This document shows, in pieces, positions 17,982 through 26,792 of a DNA stretch of 64,000 bases; position 1 is the stretch's first letter, and each line of letters opens with the position of its first letter. Location: assembly GCA_021773975.1 (NCBI GenBank), contig JAJFJN010000040.1:54397-118396 (forward strand). Direction: 5' to 3'. A program made the position numbers and the translations under genes. The DNA comes from Gammaproteobacteria bacterium (GTDB lineage: Bacteria > Pseudomonadota > Gammaproteobacteria > Chromatiales > Chromatiaceae). The notes beneath the pieces were generated by a model. It saw nothing but the letters and a program-made list of their open reading frames with translations. It ran no database searches and was not told where the DNA came from.

Positions 17982-18965
17982 TTAACGAATAACATTATCA
18001 GCCTGAAGTAGAACTTCATCTGAAATTACTAACCCAACATTTTGAGCCTTTTGTAAGTTAATACCTAGATGATAATCCACCAATTCTGTCGGCAAATCCG
18101 CTGGCTTTTCGCCCTGCAAAATCTGATTTGCCAGTCGACTTACTTGAATGCCTGCTTTACGTCCATCCATTCCAAACATAATGGTTGCCTCTTTATTTTG
18201 ATGCAGCGAAATTATAGGCAGCCTCTTTTCAAGCGCTATTTTCTCAACTACATCCATATTTGAAACCACTAATACTGAATGAAGAGCGAATATCGCATCT
18301 ATATTCTCTGGCATTTTAACCAGTGCCATCTCAAGCTCTTCCTTTGTTTTTATCATTTTACTAACAACCGACACCTTCAATTGCCGGCCTGCCTTTTGTA
18401 AATCATCTAAACTCTGAGTCGAAGCCATACCTTCTTGACCTGTTGGCACGAATATATGCTTTAAGTCAGGCACAATAATTTGCAACCATTCAAGCGCTTT
18501 AGATGTGTCACCATGTACCTGGACACCTGTAAGGTTACCCCCAGGTTTAACAAGTGAGTCAATCACTCCTGAGGCAACTGGGTCATGCATAATAAATACC
18601 ACTGGCACATGAGTGTCGGCTGTTAATGTCTTCGCTTTTTTTGTTAATGGTGTTGTCATGGTAAAAATAATATCTACATCTTTTTCTACCATTGCCTTTA
18701 AAGCATCATCTGCCTCCTTTTTGCCCTTATGAATTAAATAGGCTACATTCCTACCTTCATCAAAACCATATTTTTTCATACCCTCAATAAACCCCGCTAC
18801 TGCAGCATTCATTCCTCTAACAGGGGCTACAATCCCTATAACAAAATCCTGCTTAACTGCGTCTTTTTCATACAGTACGAACACACCAAAAACGCTTGCA
18901 ACTATCATGAATGCAAGCAGAAAGCTGGCCAATTTTGCCTCTATTACCTCTTTAAGCTCACTCAT
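17982..18965 (-). CDS. Membrane-anchored ABC-type substrate-binding protein, orphan
   Basis: A 327-residue protein of the PF04392 type (ABC transporter substrate binding, TrpX-like), with FVIGIVAPVRGMNAAVAGFIEGM and the block PVVFIMHDPVASGVIDSLVKPGGNLTG. Members bind small ligands such as aromatic amino acids. The N-terminus has a hydrophobic segment at about 12-32 after charged residues and no clear cleavage site, so it is likely a signal anchor facing the periplasm. ATG 18965 has GGA close upstream; a TTG at 18989 is longer but weaker. No permease or ATPase gene accompanies it. It precedes the sensor kinase by 27 bases, suggesting a sensing rather than transport role. Confidence 0.85.
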   Translation of the reverse strand: MSELKEVIEAKLASFLLAFMIVASVFGVFVLYEKDAVKQDFVIGIVAPVRGMNAAVAGFIEGMKKYGFDEGRNVAYLIHKGKKEADDALKAMVEKDVDIIFTMTTPLTKKAKTLTADTHVPVVFIMHDPVASGVIDSLVKPGGNLTGVQVHGDTSKALEWLQIIVPDLKHIFVPTGQEGMASTQSLDDLQKAGRQLKVSVVSKMIKTKEELEMALVKMPENIDAIFALHSVLVVSNMDVVEKIALEKRLPIISLHQNKEATIMFGMDGRKAGIQVSRLANQILQGEKPADLPTELVDYHLGINLQKAQNVGLVISDEVLLQADNVIR

Positions 18966-19232
18966 TATTTTTCCAAAACAGCCCAACAAACTATGTACAT
19001 ACCAAATATTAGCTCATTAACTGATTACACACGCAATCAATCCGCCTCTGACTCAATATCAAACAACAGCTTAAACCACACCTGATTTATGCTTAAAAAC
19101 ACTACAGTCCACCCCCTATATTGCCGCTACCAGTAATAAGCACCTAAATTAGTCAATCCATATTTCTTTAATCATTTTCAATTTAAGCCTAGTATGCCTA
19201 GCTCATCAGGAAACAAGATATAAACAAGCGCC

Positions 19233-21509
19233 ATGGACTACAAACCAGAAACAGAGATCAATAGTGCGACTTATAGCTGGTCAGTTCGGCTCTTTTCTAT
19301 TCTCGAAAAGATGCTCAGCATCAATATCAGAATGCATCACGATGAGGGGCAGCTGGCTCAAGGCGACATTTTTCTATTCAATCATTTTGCACGCTTCGAA
19401 ACCTTTATCCCTCAATCCCTGATCTACAAAGAGACTGGAGCCTACTGTAGGTCTGTAGCCTCTAGTGAATTTTTTACTGGCGATGATCTATTTTCTAACT
19501 ACCTACTTGGCGTTGGCGCCGTACCCCATGATTATCCTCGACTGATCCCTTATCTTGTCGAGGAGGTTTTGCGCGGACGTAAAATTATAATATTTCCTGA
19601 AGGAGGCATGGTTAAAGACCGCCGGGTCGTAGATCAAAAAGGTGGCTTTAGCATCTATTCACGTACCGCCATGGAAAGGCGCAAGCACCATACTGGCGCC
19701 GCACTACTAGCGCTCACGTTGGATATCTATAAAAAAGCCATTTTGCAGGCTCAACAACAAGGCAATCAGGCAAAATTAGAAAAATGGGCTGCTGACTTAA
19801 AAATGGACAATGTTGCATTACTGATTACAGCGGCTTTACGCCCCAGCACCATTGTTCCTGCCAACATAACCTTTTACCCCATGCGCGTGGGTGACAACCT
19901 ATTGCGCCGCGGTGTTGAGCTGTTTAATAAAGGCATTAGCCGCCGCCTATCTGAAGAGCTTCTGATTGAAGGCAATATTCTATTCAAACATACAGATATG
20001 GATATCCGCTTAGGCGACCCCATCTACGCTGATCAATTTTGGGGATGGCTTGATCGGCAGCTTATTCAAAAAGCCATATTTCATTTTGATTGCATTGACG
20101 ATATTTTAGAACCAACTAAAAATAAACGAATAATTGGAGGACTGCGATCCAAAAGCATTCGACATACAGCGCTCACACTAAGAGATGAATACATGCGCAT
20201 TATGTATTCCCAGATCACCGTTAATCTGAGTCATCTTGCGTCTAAAATTATCTATGAGCTACTGGATCGTGAACAAACCTCTATTGAATATGACCGCTTT
20301 CACCGCATTCTCTATCTGGCTGTAAAATTTGCTCAGAATGAAACAGGGGTTATTCTTCATCGCAGTCTGAAAAACCCTGAAGCCTACGGCGACCTAGTGG
20401 AAGGAATCTGTAAAGGGCTGGATCAATTTATAAAAACAGCCTCATCTTTAGGCCTTATAGAACAAGAAAACAACCAATATTATTTTCTACCCAAACTATG
20501 CGAAGAGCATAAATTTGATGACATCCGTACAGAAAATCCAGTTGAAGTCTATGCCAATGAAGTTGCACCTCTCAGCTGCATTAGCTCCATAATAAATAGA
20601 GCCATTAACCAGGTAGGACAACTAACTGACCACAAACTGGCTCTTCTTCACTTTGATGATGAATTGGCCTCCTATAACTGGGATAAAGCCTATTTCAGTA
20701 AACCCAGACATCAAGCGTTAAATGATAAAGAGACAGCCACTCAATCTGGCGAGCCTTTTCTGCTGCTACCTGAAAACCACAAGCAACTTGGAATTGTTCT
20801 AGTACACGGTTTCCTTGCCTCACCTGCTGAAACAAAACCATTCGGCGAAAGATTGGCATCACTTGGCTATCCCGTTATTGGAGCGCGACTAAAAGGCCAC
20901 GGCACATCACCATGGGATCTTAGAAAGCACACCTGGGAAGGTTGGCTTTCATCTGTAGAGCATGCCTATCAAGTAATGAGCAAGCTTACAGAAAGGATAG
21001 CTATCGTGGGATTTTCTACTGGGGGAGCACTGGGACTACAACTTGCCTCAACCCAACCCGATCAGCTGGCTGGTATCATTGCGCTTGGGGTTCCAATAAA
21101 ATTTCGCAACAAGAATATGTCCTATGTTGTGCCTGTCGTTCATGGTGCCAACAAACTGGTAAAATGGCTCTCTTCATACGAAGGAGTCATTCCCTTTCGT
21201 CCCAATGAGTCTGAGCACCCAGACATCAACTACTATTCAATGCCCCTACATAGCCTGTTTGAACTGGGGCAAATGGCTCGTGCAGTAGAGTCAAATCTAG
21301 CAAATATTCACTGTCCCACATATTTAATACAAGCCGATGAAGATACCGTTGTAGACCCCTGTAGCGCACAGATTATCTACGATAAAATCAGCAGTGAAGA
21401 TAAAGATTTACTCATGATACCCAGCAAACATCATGGCATCCTGCATGACGACACAGGCGGCACCCAAGATAAAGTTATTCAACTTATACAACGCCTCGAG
21501 ATAGAGTGA
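19233..21509 (+). CDS. Acyltransferase / alpha-beta hydrolase fusion protein
   Basis: A 758-residue two-enzyme fusion. The N-terminal part resembles glycerolipid acyltransferases (PlsC-like): FNHFARFE gives His51 with Glu56 where the family usually has Asp in HxxxxD, and FPEGG lies at 121-125. A middle region of about 300 residues is unrecognised. The C-terminal part, from about residue 520, is a monoacylglycerol-lipase-like hydrolase: VHGFLASPAE, nucleophile Ser595 in GFSTGG, Asp in ADEDTVVDP and a late His in PSKHHGILHD. It probably remodels or scavenges acyl lipids. It is transcribed alone with a 267-base upstream gap. Confidence 0.85.
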   Translation: MDYKPETEINSATYSWSVRLFSILEKMLSINIRMHHDEGQLAQGDIFLFNHFARFETFIPQSLIYKETGAYCRSVASSEFFTGDDLFSNYLLGVGAVPHDYPRLIPYLVEEVLRGRKIIIFPEGGMVKDRRVVDQKGGFSIYSRTAMERRKHHTGAALLALTLDIYKKAILQAQQQGNQAKLEKWAADLKMDNVALLITAALRPSTIVPANITFYPMRVGDNLLRRGVELFNKGISRRLSEELLIEGNILFKHTDMDIRLGDPIYADQFWGWLDRQLIQKAIFHFDCIDDILEPTKNKRIIGGLRSKSIRHTALTLRDEYMRIMYSQITVNLSHLASKIIYELLDREQTSIEYDRFHRILYLAVKFAQNETGVILHRSLKNPEAYGDLVEGICKGLDQFIKTASSLGLIEQENNQYYFLPKLCEEHKFDDIRTENPVEVYANEVAPLSCISSIINRAINQVGQLTDHKLALLHFDDELASYNWDKAYFSKPRHQALNDKETATQSGEPFLLLPENHKQLGIVLVHGFLASPAETKPFGERLASLGYPVIGARLKGHGTSPWDLRKHTWEGWLSSVEHAYQVMSKLTERIAIVGFSTGGALGLQLASTQPDQLAGIIALGVPIKFRNKNMSYVVPVVHGANKLVKWLSSYEGVIPFRPNESEHPDINYYSMPLHSLFELGQMARAVESNLANIHCPTYLIQADEDTVVDPCSAQIIYDKISSEDKDLLMIPSKHHGILHDDTGGTQDKVIQLIQRLEIE

Positions 21510-21536
21510 CGCATTAATCATACAACAGCATAAAAA

Positions 21537-21568
21537 AACGCCCATCCGGCTTAAGCCAGATGAGCGTT
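21537..21568 (-). terminator. Rho-independent terminator of the PEP-CTERM gene
   Basis: A 32-base imperfect hairpin with two mismatches and loop TTAA. On the minus strand it is followed by seven T residues, so it acts mainly on the leftward PEP-CTERM transcript. It sits between the 3' ends of the convergent fusion-enzyme and PEP-CTERM genes. Confidence 0.8.
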
Positions 21569-21598
21569 CTGATTACTTAATGATCTTAATCGATGCTG

Positions 21599-22114
21599 TT
21601 ACTGCTTTTTGCGTAATCCAAAACCCAAGAGGCCAGAAGCAAGCAAAAGAGCTGTTGCAGGTTCAGGGACACTATTAATAGCTGTCTGATATATGATGCC
21701 AGCATCTTCTGTTTCAGCTACAAAGGTAAACCCTGTTGAAAACTGACTCTCGCCAGCACCTGTACCCACTGTAGAATCAATACCGGATAATTTGAATGAT
21801 TCAACACCAGCTGAAAAAAGATGCGCGCCACCAGTAAACGTCAGGGCAGCCCATCCACCCCAGCCATCAGTGGCATCCCATAGCGATATAGATATACCTG
21901 TAGGATTAGCTACATATGCATCTGACAATAACATCGACGCAAAATTAGGCACACCTCCTTTCTCATAAACATATCCAGAAGCATACTCAGAATGAGTCCA
22001 AAACTCTGTGCCTGCAGCTAGGCTAGATGTAACAGTAAACACCCCAGCCTGAGTGGTTCCCACAGCAGATAACAATGCAAACCCAGCGACAATCCCAACT
22101 ATTATTTTTTTCAT
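21599..22114 (-). CDS. PEP-CTERM sorting domain protein
   Basis: A 171-residue secreted protein. The N-terminal signal peptide is about residues 1-23 (basic MKK, hydrophobic core, TQAG). The C-terminus is a classic exosortase signal: VPEPATALLLASGLLGFGLRKK, i.e. PEP motif, hydrophobic helix and basic tail. Such proteins are sorted by an exosortase, often to the cell surface or exopolysaccharide matrix. The body has no recognised domain. Exosortase genes are not in this window. A strong terminator follows on the same strand. Confidence 0.93.
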   Translation of the reverse strand: MKKIIVGIVAGFALLSAVGTTQAGVFTVTSSLAAGTEFWTHSEYASGYVYEKGGVPNFASMLLSDAYVANPTGISISLWDATDGWGGWAALTFTGGAHLFSAGVESFKLSGIDSTVGTGAGESQFSTGFTFVAETEDAGIIYQTAINSVPEPATALLLASGLLGFGLRKKQ

Positions 22115-22282
22115 AAAGCCTTACTACCTTCCCGTTAAATCGGGGTTATTTTTAGTTAACCAATAATTCGTGCAACTAATAAAGGCAATTACCACGCCTA
22201 ATAATTTTATTATTAAAAACAAATAGTTACGTAATAATCGCCTATTTAAATTATAAACTATTGTAAATTCTACTGACGATTT

Positions 22283-23812
22283 TTATTTCTGCCGATCCAA
22301 ACGACGATACCCAATAGCCTCGCTGACATGAGCTGTTTGGATTCCACTCCGGCCATCCAAATCTGCAATAGTGCGCGCTACCTTTAAGATACGATGATAT
22401 GCACGAGCTGAAAGCCTCAACTGTTCCATCGCCCGATGCAGTAGAGTACGCGCCGCATCATCTAAAACACATACATTCTCTACTTCACGGCTATTCAACG
22501 CACTATTTGGGCGACCAATGGCGCTATTTTTAGGACCAATGCGCTGCAGCTGATGATTTCGAGCAGCCTCAACCCGCTCACGAACACTGGCACTCTCCTC
22601 TACAAATTCATCCGCAGGTCGATGCAGCAACTCTGTGGGCAATCTAGGAACCTCTATGTGCATATCAATGCGATCCATCAGCGGCCCTGAAATACGATCA
22701 CGATAGCGGGCGACCTTATCGGCGCTGCATCGGCAATCACGGGAATTGTCCCCAAGATAGCCACAAGGACATGGATTCATCGCAGCAACCAACTGAAATC
22801 GGGCCGGAAACTCCGCCTGCCTGGCCGCCCGTGAGATAGTGATGTGCCCTGACTCCAACGGCTCACGCAGCACCTCCAGTACCCGACGGTCAAACTCTGG
22901 CAACTCATCCAGAAACAGCACGCCGTTATGGGCTAGCGAGATCTCACCCGGCCGGGGATTACTACCACCGCCCACCAACGCGACACCTGACGCCGTATGG
23001 TGTGGCTGCCGGAATGGGCGACGAGACCACTGCTTCGCATTAAAACCCTGATCACTGACTGAAAGAACAGCCGCTGTTTCCAGCGCCTCTGCCTCTGTCA
23101 TAGAGGGAAGAATACCCAGCAGACGGCTAGCCAGCATTGACTTGCCCGTACCCGGTGGACCGATCATCAGTAGGCTATGGTTGCCCGCTGCTGCGATCTC
23201 CAATGCCCGCTTGGCATGTGGCTGCCCACGTACATCGGACAGATCCCAATCAGAAGTGGGCACTCTATTTTCAGGTTTAGCAATATGGCGGGGAATGCGC
23301 CCACCTTGCGCCAGGTGTGCACAGATTTCCAGCAAATGTCGCGCTGGATAGATATCAAGCCCACTCACAAGTGCAGCTTCAGCAGCGCACTCCTGTGGCA
23401 CCACTAACGCCCGACCAGCATCGCGCGCAGCCAAGGCAACGGGGAGCACGCCTTTTACTGGCCGCAACTCACCAGAGAGCGCCAGTTCACCAATAAACTC
23501 ATATTGGCTGAGCGTTTCTTTAGGAATCTGGCCAGAGGCCGCCAGCACGCCCAGCGCAATCGGCAGATCAAAACGTCCGCCCTCTTTTGGGAGATCAGCT
23601 GGGGCTAGGTTGATAGTGATCCGGCGAGCAGGAAACTCGAACCGGGAATTGAGCAGTGCGCCACGCACTCGGTCTTTACTCTCCTGCACCGCCTTTTCGG
23701 GGAGTCCGACTATAGCAAGTGCAGGGAGCCCATTGGCCAGATGTACTTCAACATCCACCAATGGGGCATTAATACCATCACGGGCGCGACTGTAAAGTAC
23801 TGCAAGTGACAT
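22283..23812 (-). CDS. comM: YifB/ComM family Mg-chelatase-like AAA+ ATPase
   Basis: AAA+ protein of 509 residues; ComM acts as a branch-migration helicase during integration of transforming DNA. N-terminal Lon-protease-like fold domain ([30 protein letters not shown]), Walker A GPPGTGKS, sensor and Walker B regions including [24 protein letters not shown], and a Cys cluster NPCPCGYLG that may bind zinc. ubiK lies 27 bases upstream on the same strand, the conserved gammaproteobacterial arrangement. With pilU in the same window, natural competence is plausible. Confidence 0.95.
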   Translation of the reverse strand: MSLAVLYSRARDGINAPLVDVEVHLANGLPALAIVGLPEKAVQESKDRVRGALLNSRFEFPARRITINLAPADLPKEGGRFDLPIALGVLAASGQIPKETLSQYEFIGELALSGELRPVKGVLPVALAARDAGRALVVPQECAAEAALVSGLDIYPARHLLEICAHLAQGGRIPRHIAKPENRVPTSDWDLSDVRGQPHAKRALEIAAAGNHSLLMIGPPGTGKSMLASRLLGILPSMTEAEALETAAVLSVSDQGFNAKQWSRRPFRQPHHTASGVALVGGGSNPRPGEISLAHNGVLFLDELPEFDRRVLEVLREPLESGHITISRAARQAEFPARFQLVAAMNPCPCGYLGDNSRDCRCSADKVARYRDRISGPLMDRIDMHIEVPRLPTELLHRPADEFVEESASVRERVEAARNHQLQRIGPKNSAIGRPNSALNSREVENVCVLDDAARTLLHRAMEQLRLSARAYHRILKVARTIADLDGRSGIQTAHVSEAIGYRRLDRQK

Positions 23813-23839
23813 ACAACCCCTCCCTGGATGCAGATTATT

Positions 23840-24100
23840 CTACTTGGCTGTTTTATCAGTCTTCTGCTGTTCCAGCTCGGCCACCAACTTCTCTAATGCT
23901 TCAAGCTTTTCACGCGTACGTGAAAGGACAGCAGCCTGCACATCAAATTCCTCACGAGTCACCAGATCAAGGTGGGCAAGACCCGCCTCAAGTCCAGCCC
24001 GAAGGTTGTGCTTCAGATCATCCTGCAAAACCTGAAGGCCTGTAGGTACGGTTTTCGCCAAGCGCTGGGCGAGATCATCTAATATTTTGGTGTCAATCAT
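23840..24100 (-). CDS. ubiK: Ubiquinone biosynthesis accessory factor UbiK
   Basis: Small coiled-coil protein (86 residues) of the UbiK/YqiC (BMFP) family, which assists aerobic ubiquinone synthesis together with UbiJ. Begins MIDTKILDDLAQRLAKTVPTG and ends in a Lys/Glu-rich helix with EEFDVQAAVLSRTREKLEALE, the family signature. It is the first gene of a probable ubiK-comM operon and diverges from the TorF gene. Confidence 0.93.
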   Translation of the reverse strand: MIDTKILDDLAQRLAKTVPTGLQVLQDDLKHNLRAGLEAGLAHLDLVTREEFDVQAAVLSRTREKLEALEKLVAELEQQKTDKTAK

Positions 24101-24254
24101 GCGCGAACAATATCAGCTATACCTGATGATCTGCAAGTGATTCAGAGTAACACCCATTACTTGGCACAAAACCTGCTGGCCCCTGCTAGTGAATTGAGTA
24201 TTAAAGATCCACTACCTACAACCAACCTATCCGTTAGTAAGGAGTAACTCGAAA

Positions 24255-24932
24255 ATGAAGCTACAAAAAAAGGTCATGGCATGCAGCATACTGGCAATCA
24301 TTAGCAGCACGAGCGTCACCGCAGAAGAGGCGACTGAAGCGCATCAACTCAGCGCCAACGTAGCTATGACAACAGACTATATCTGGCGCGGCATTTCCCA
24401 GACCGACAATGGCCCCGCGATACAGGGCGGCTTCGACTACGCACACAGCAGTGGGTTCTATGCCGGCACCTGGGCCTCTAATGTTGAGTTTGGAGCAGGC
24501 GATGACTCACACATAGAAATCGATCTCTACGGTGGTTTTACCAATGAGTTCAACGGGATAAGTTATGATGTAGGCATCATTCACTACGATTATCCCAGTG
24601 AAAGCAATCTTGACTTTGAAGAGATTTACATTGGACTGGGATATAAAGCATTCAGCATCAAGGTCTCACACACTGATGACTTTGGTGGATCTGATGATGC
24701 CACCTACTATGAAGCTGGGGCTGATTTTGAGTTACCAAAAGGGTTCGGCCTTAGCCTGCATGCAGGACACTCTGATCTCGATGCTGGTGCAGACGACTAC
24801 AACGACTGGAAGGTTGGTGTATCCACTGAATTCAAGGGGTTTGGCTTTGAACTAGCTTATACCGATACCGATGAAAACGGTGGAAATATCTACGATGAGC
24901 ACGGCGTATTTACCATCTCAAAATCATTCTGA
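24255..24932 (+). CDS. TorF family putative porin
   Basis: Outer-membrane beta-barrel protein of 225 residues with a signal peptide at about 1-23 (cleavage near VTA-EEA). Alternating strands such as VAMTTDYIWRGISQTDNGPAIQGGFDYAH match the TorF family (gcw_chp type), and the C-terminal residue is Phe as in outer-membrane proteins. AAGGAG about ten bases upstream gives a strong ribosome binding site. TorF genes beside comM-ubiK usually precede glnK-amtB; that pair is absent here. Substrate is unknown. A strong terminator follows. Confidence 0.88.
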   Translation: MKLQKKVMACSILAIISSTSVTAEEATEAHQLSANVAMTTDYIWRGISQTDNGPAIQGGFDYAHSSGFYAGTWASNVEFGAGDDSHIEIDLYGGFTNEFNGISYDVGIIHYDYPSESNLDFEEIYIGLGYKAFSIKVSHTDDFGGSDDATYYEAGADFELPKGFGLSLHAGHSDLDAGADDYNDWKVGVSTEFKGFGFELAYTDTDENGGNIYDEHGVFTISKSF

Positions 24933-24944
24933 TACTTCTATCAT

Positions 24945-24976
24945 AAAAGCAGATACCTAGTGGTATCTGCTTTTTT
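24945..24976 (+). terminator. Rho-independent terminator after the TorF gene
   Basis: Perfect nine-base-pair stem, GCAGATACC with GGTATCTGC, loop TAGT, extended by an A-run and T-run, and followed by TTTTTT. A canonical intrinsic terminator 13 bases after the stop. Confidence 0.93.
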
Positions 24977-24990
24977 AGCATTCATCTCAG

Positions 24991-25213
24991 GTGCATAACA
25001 CGCACAACTATTGGGCATTGTTCACTCATCCTTGCCCAAAAACCGTGCAAAAATTCTTGCGTCCCTCATTCACACACAGAGAAATTAGGGTTAAGGCCAC
25101 TACAACGTCTTATGCGTTCCATCACAGAAAGGCTGCCGCTTTGACAAACCACAACTGCACCACTTGGTGCTCACCTGCGCCTAACCCTACTGAAGTAAGG
25201 CGCAAACTTTTTT
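24991..25213 (+). ncRNA. Structured intergenic RNA candidate with terminator and competing stem
   Basis: No credible protein is encoded. A terminator-like hairpin TGCGCCT (25176-25182) with AGGCGCA (25198-25204) is followed by a T-run at 25208-25213. Its 5' arm overlaps a second pairing partner: TAGGGTTAAGGC at 25086-25097 complements GCCTAACCCTA at 25179-25189 with one bulge. The two structures exclude each other, as in attenuators and riboswitches. A small stem GCACC-GGTGC lies at about 25157-25170. It may be an attenuated leader of the DUF4124 gene or an independent small RNA. No promoter was identified. Confidence 0.4.
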
Positions 25214-25317
25214 AGTCATAATCTCATCTCCTATTACATCCAAAAATAGATGCTGCACAAGCTGCAAATCAAATCCTATAATAAATAGGGATAATACCTT
25301 GTCTGAGGTGAGTAACT

Positions 25318-25767
25318 ATGTTTGGTGTAAGACTATTTATTCTGCTTATAATCACGGCAGCAAACCCAGTGGATGCGAAAGTATTTAAATGGGTTGATGA
25401 GGAGGGCAACATACACTTTAGTGACCGCCCCACCTCAAACAAAGCCAAGCAAGTCAAACTCAAAAAACAACCCAAATCATCTCCCTCAACAGCACCCAAT
25501 GCAGCACAACCACAGATAAACCAGCAGCGCCTGTTAAACATGTACCAGCAGGAGCGGGAGAAGAAAAAAGCGGCCAAAAAACAACGCAAGGATGAGGCAA
25601 AAAAATTAGCTCAAAAATGCGCTGACGCACGTGATAATCTACAACAATACCAACGCTCAAGACTTTACGAGAATCTACCCAACGGTGAACGCCGTTACTT
25701 CTCTGAAGATGAGCGCGAAAAAACCATCTCCCGCCTAAGCCGTAACATCAAACATAACTGCAAATAA
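25318..25767 (+). CDS. DUF4124 domain-containing protein
   Basis: A 149-residue probable periplasmic protein. Signal peptide about residues 1-20, then the DUF4124 core KVFKWVDEEGNIHFSDRP (residues 21-38), a short beta motif of unknown function. The rest is a Lys/Gln/Arg-rich helical region, probably coiled coil. GAGGTGAG lies just upstream of the ATG. A candidate structured RNA with terminator lies about 105 bases before the start. Function is unknown. Confidence 0.85.
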   Translation: MFGVRLFILLIITAANPVDAKVFKWVDEEGNIHFSDRPTSNKAKQVKLKKQPKSSPSTAPNAAQPQINQQRLLNMYQQEREKKKAAKKQRKDEAKKLAQKCADARDNLQQYQRSRLYENLPNGERRYFSEDEREKTISRLSRNIKHNCK

Positions 25768-25975
25768 CTTATTGCTACCCACATCCCCCAATAAATACAA
25801 AACATATTTGTATAAATACTATTCACTAGCAACATAAAACCAGGCATTTACACCAACTGATTCTTGCTTTACCTACGCCCGCAATCTAGACTTAGAGCCT
25901 TATGCGCCCTGAACATAGGCACTTAAAATCTCCAGCGTATATAAACAACTAATTAAAAGATCAAGGGACAACATA

Positions 25976-26695
25976 ATGGGTTACAAGCATTTCCATCGAC
26001 AACTGGCGATACTCATCCTCGCTTCATCCGTACTGTTTACTGGATGCGCAACAATCAACGATTATGATGACCCACGTGACCCATTTGAGCGCTACAATCG
26101 CTTTATGTACAACGTAAACGACACTCTAGATAATACCCTTATCAAGCCACTGGCTACTGGGTATAAAACAGTGATGCCATCTCCTGTTAATCGCGGCATA
26201 ACCAACGTCTTCAATAATCTTGTTGACCTTACATCCGTTCTAAATAACATACTTCAATTTAAATTTGACCACGCTGTATCCGGGCTGGGGCGCGTACTTG
26301 TTAACAGCACCGTCGGGATACTTGGCTTGGCAGATATTGCAAGCGAACAGGACCTACCTCGATACCAGGAAGACTTTGGCCAAACCCTCGGGCACTGGGG
26401 TGTTGCTTCAGGCCCTTACATCGTACTACCCCTCTTAGGTGCAAGTGATGTCAGAGACGCTTTCGGCTTGGTTGTTGACTGGTATGTCGACCCCGTTCGC
26501 CAGGTTAATCCAGAGAGAACCCGCTGGAATATCTCTGGGCTACGCGGAATTGACAAGCGCGCTGATCTACTTGCTGCTAGCAGAATCATGGAAGAAGCCG
26601 CCCTGGATAAATATGAGTTTCGCCGTGATGGCTACTTACAAAAACGGCAAAACGATGTGTATGATGGGAATCCACCGGCAGAAGAGATGGAGTAA
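25976..26695 (+). CDS. mlaA: MlaA family phospholipid-transport lipoprotein
   Basis: Outer-membrane lipoprotein that removes misplaced phospholipids from the outer leaflet in the Mla pathway. 239 residues with lipobox FTGC (Cys24), then the VacJ/MlaA hallmarks DPFERYNRFMYNVNDTLD, VNRGITNVFNNLVD and YIVLPLLGASDVRDAFG. An AGGGAC Shine-Dalgarno precedes the ATG. The mlaFEDCB genes are not nearby, which is common for mlaA outside the main operon. A strong terminator follows. Confidence 0.95.
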   Translation: MGYKHFHRQLAILILASSVLFTGCATINDYDDPRDPFERYNRFMYNVNDTLDNTLIKPLATGYKTVMPSPVNRGITNVFNNLVDLTSVLNNILQFKFDHAVSGLGRVLVNSTVGILGLADIASEQDLPRYQEDFGQTLGHWGVASGPYIVLPLLGASDVRDAFGLVVDWYVDPVRQVNPERTRWNISGLRGIDKRADLLAASRIMEEAALDKYEFRRDGYLQKRQNDVYDGNPPAEEME

Positions 26696-26716
26696 CAACC
26701 TTCTCACCCCCCCTTA

Positions 26717-26747
26717 AAAACCCCTTCCCTTGTGAAGGGGTTTTTTA
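26717..26747 (+). terminator. Rho-independent terminator after mlaA
   Basis: Perfect nine-base-pair stem AACCCCTTC (26719-26727) with GAAGGGGTT (26734-26742), six-base loop, followed by a T-run. Canonical intrinsic terminator. Confidence 0.93.
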
Positions 26748-26792
26748 TTGCCGTATCACCTACAGCTGAGTAAGCTCTGTATTTACAGATAG

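Noticed and set aside
25086..25189. Integron attC-like cores GTTAAGGC and GCCTAAC
   Set aside because: The order is inside out for an attC site (the GTT core comes first) and the first core has an extra base. No integrase or cassette present.
24991..25215. A 74-codon frame after the TorF terminator
   Set aside because: No homology, odd composition and it crosses the terminator-like hairpin at 25176-25204. The RNA structure is the better explanation.
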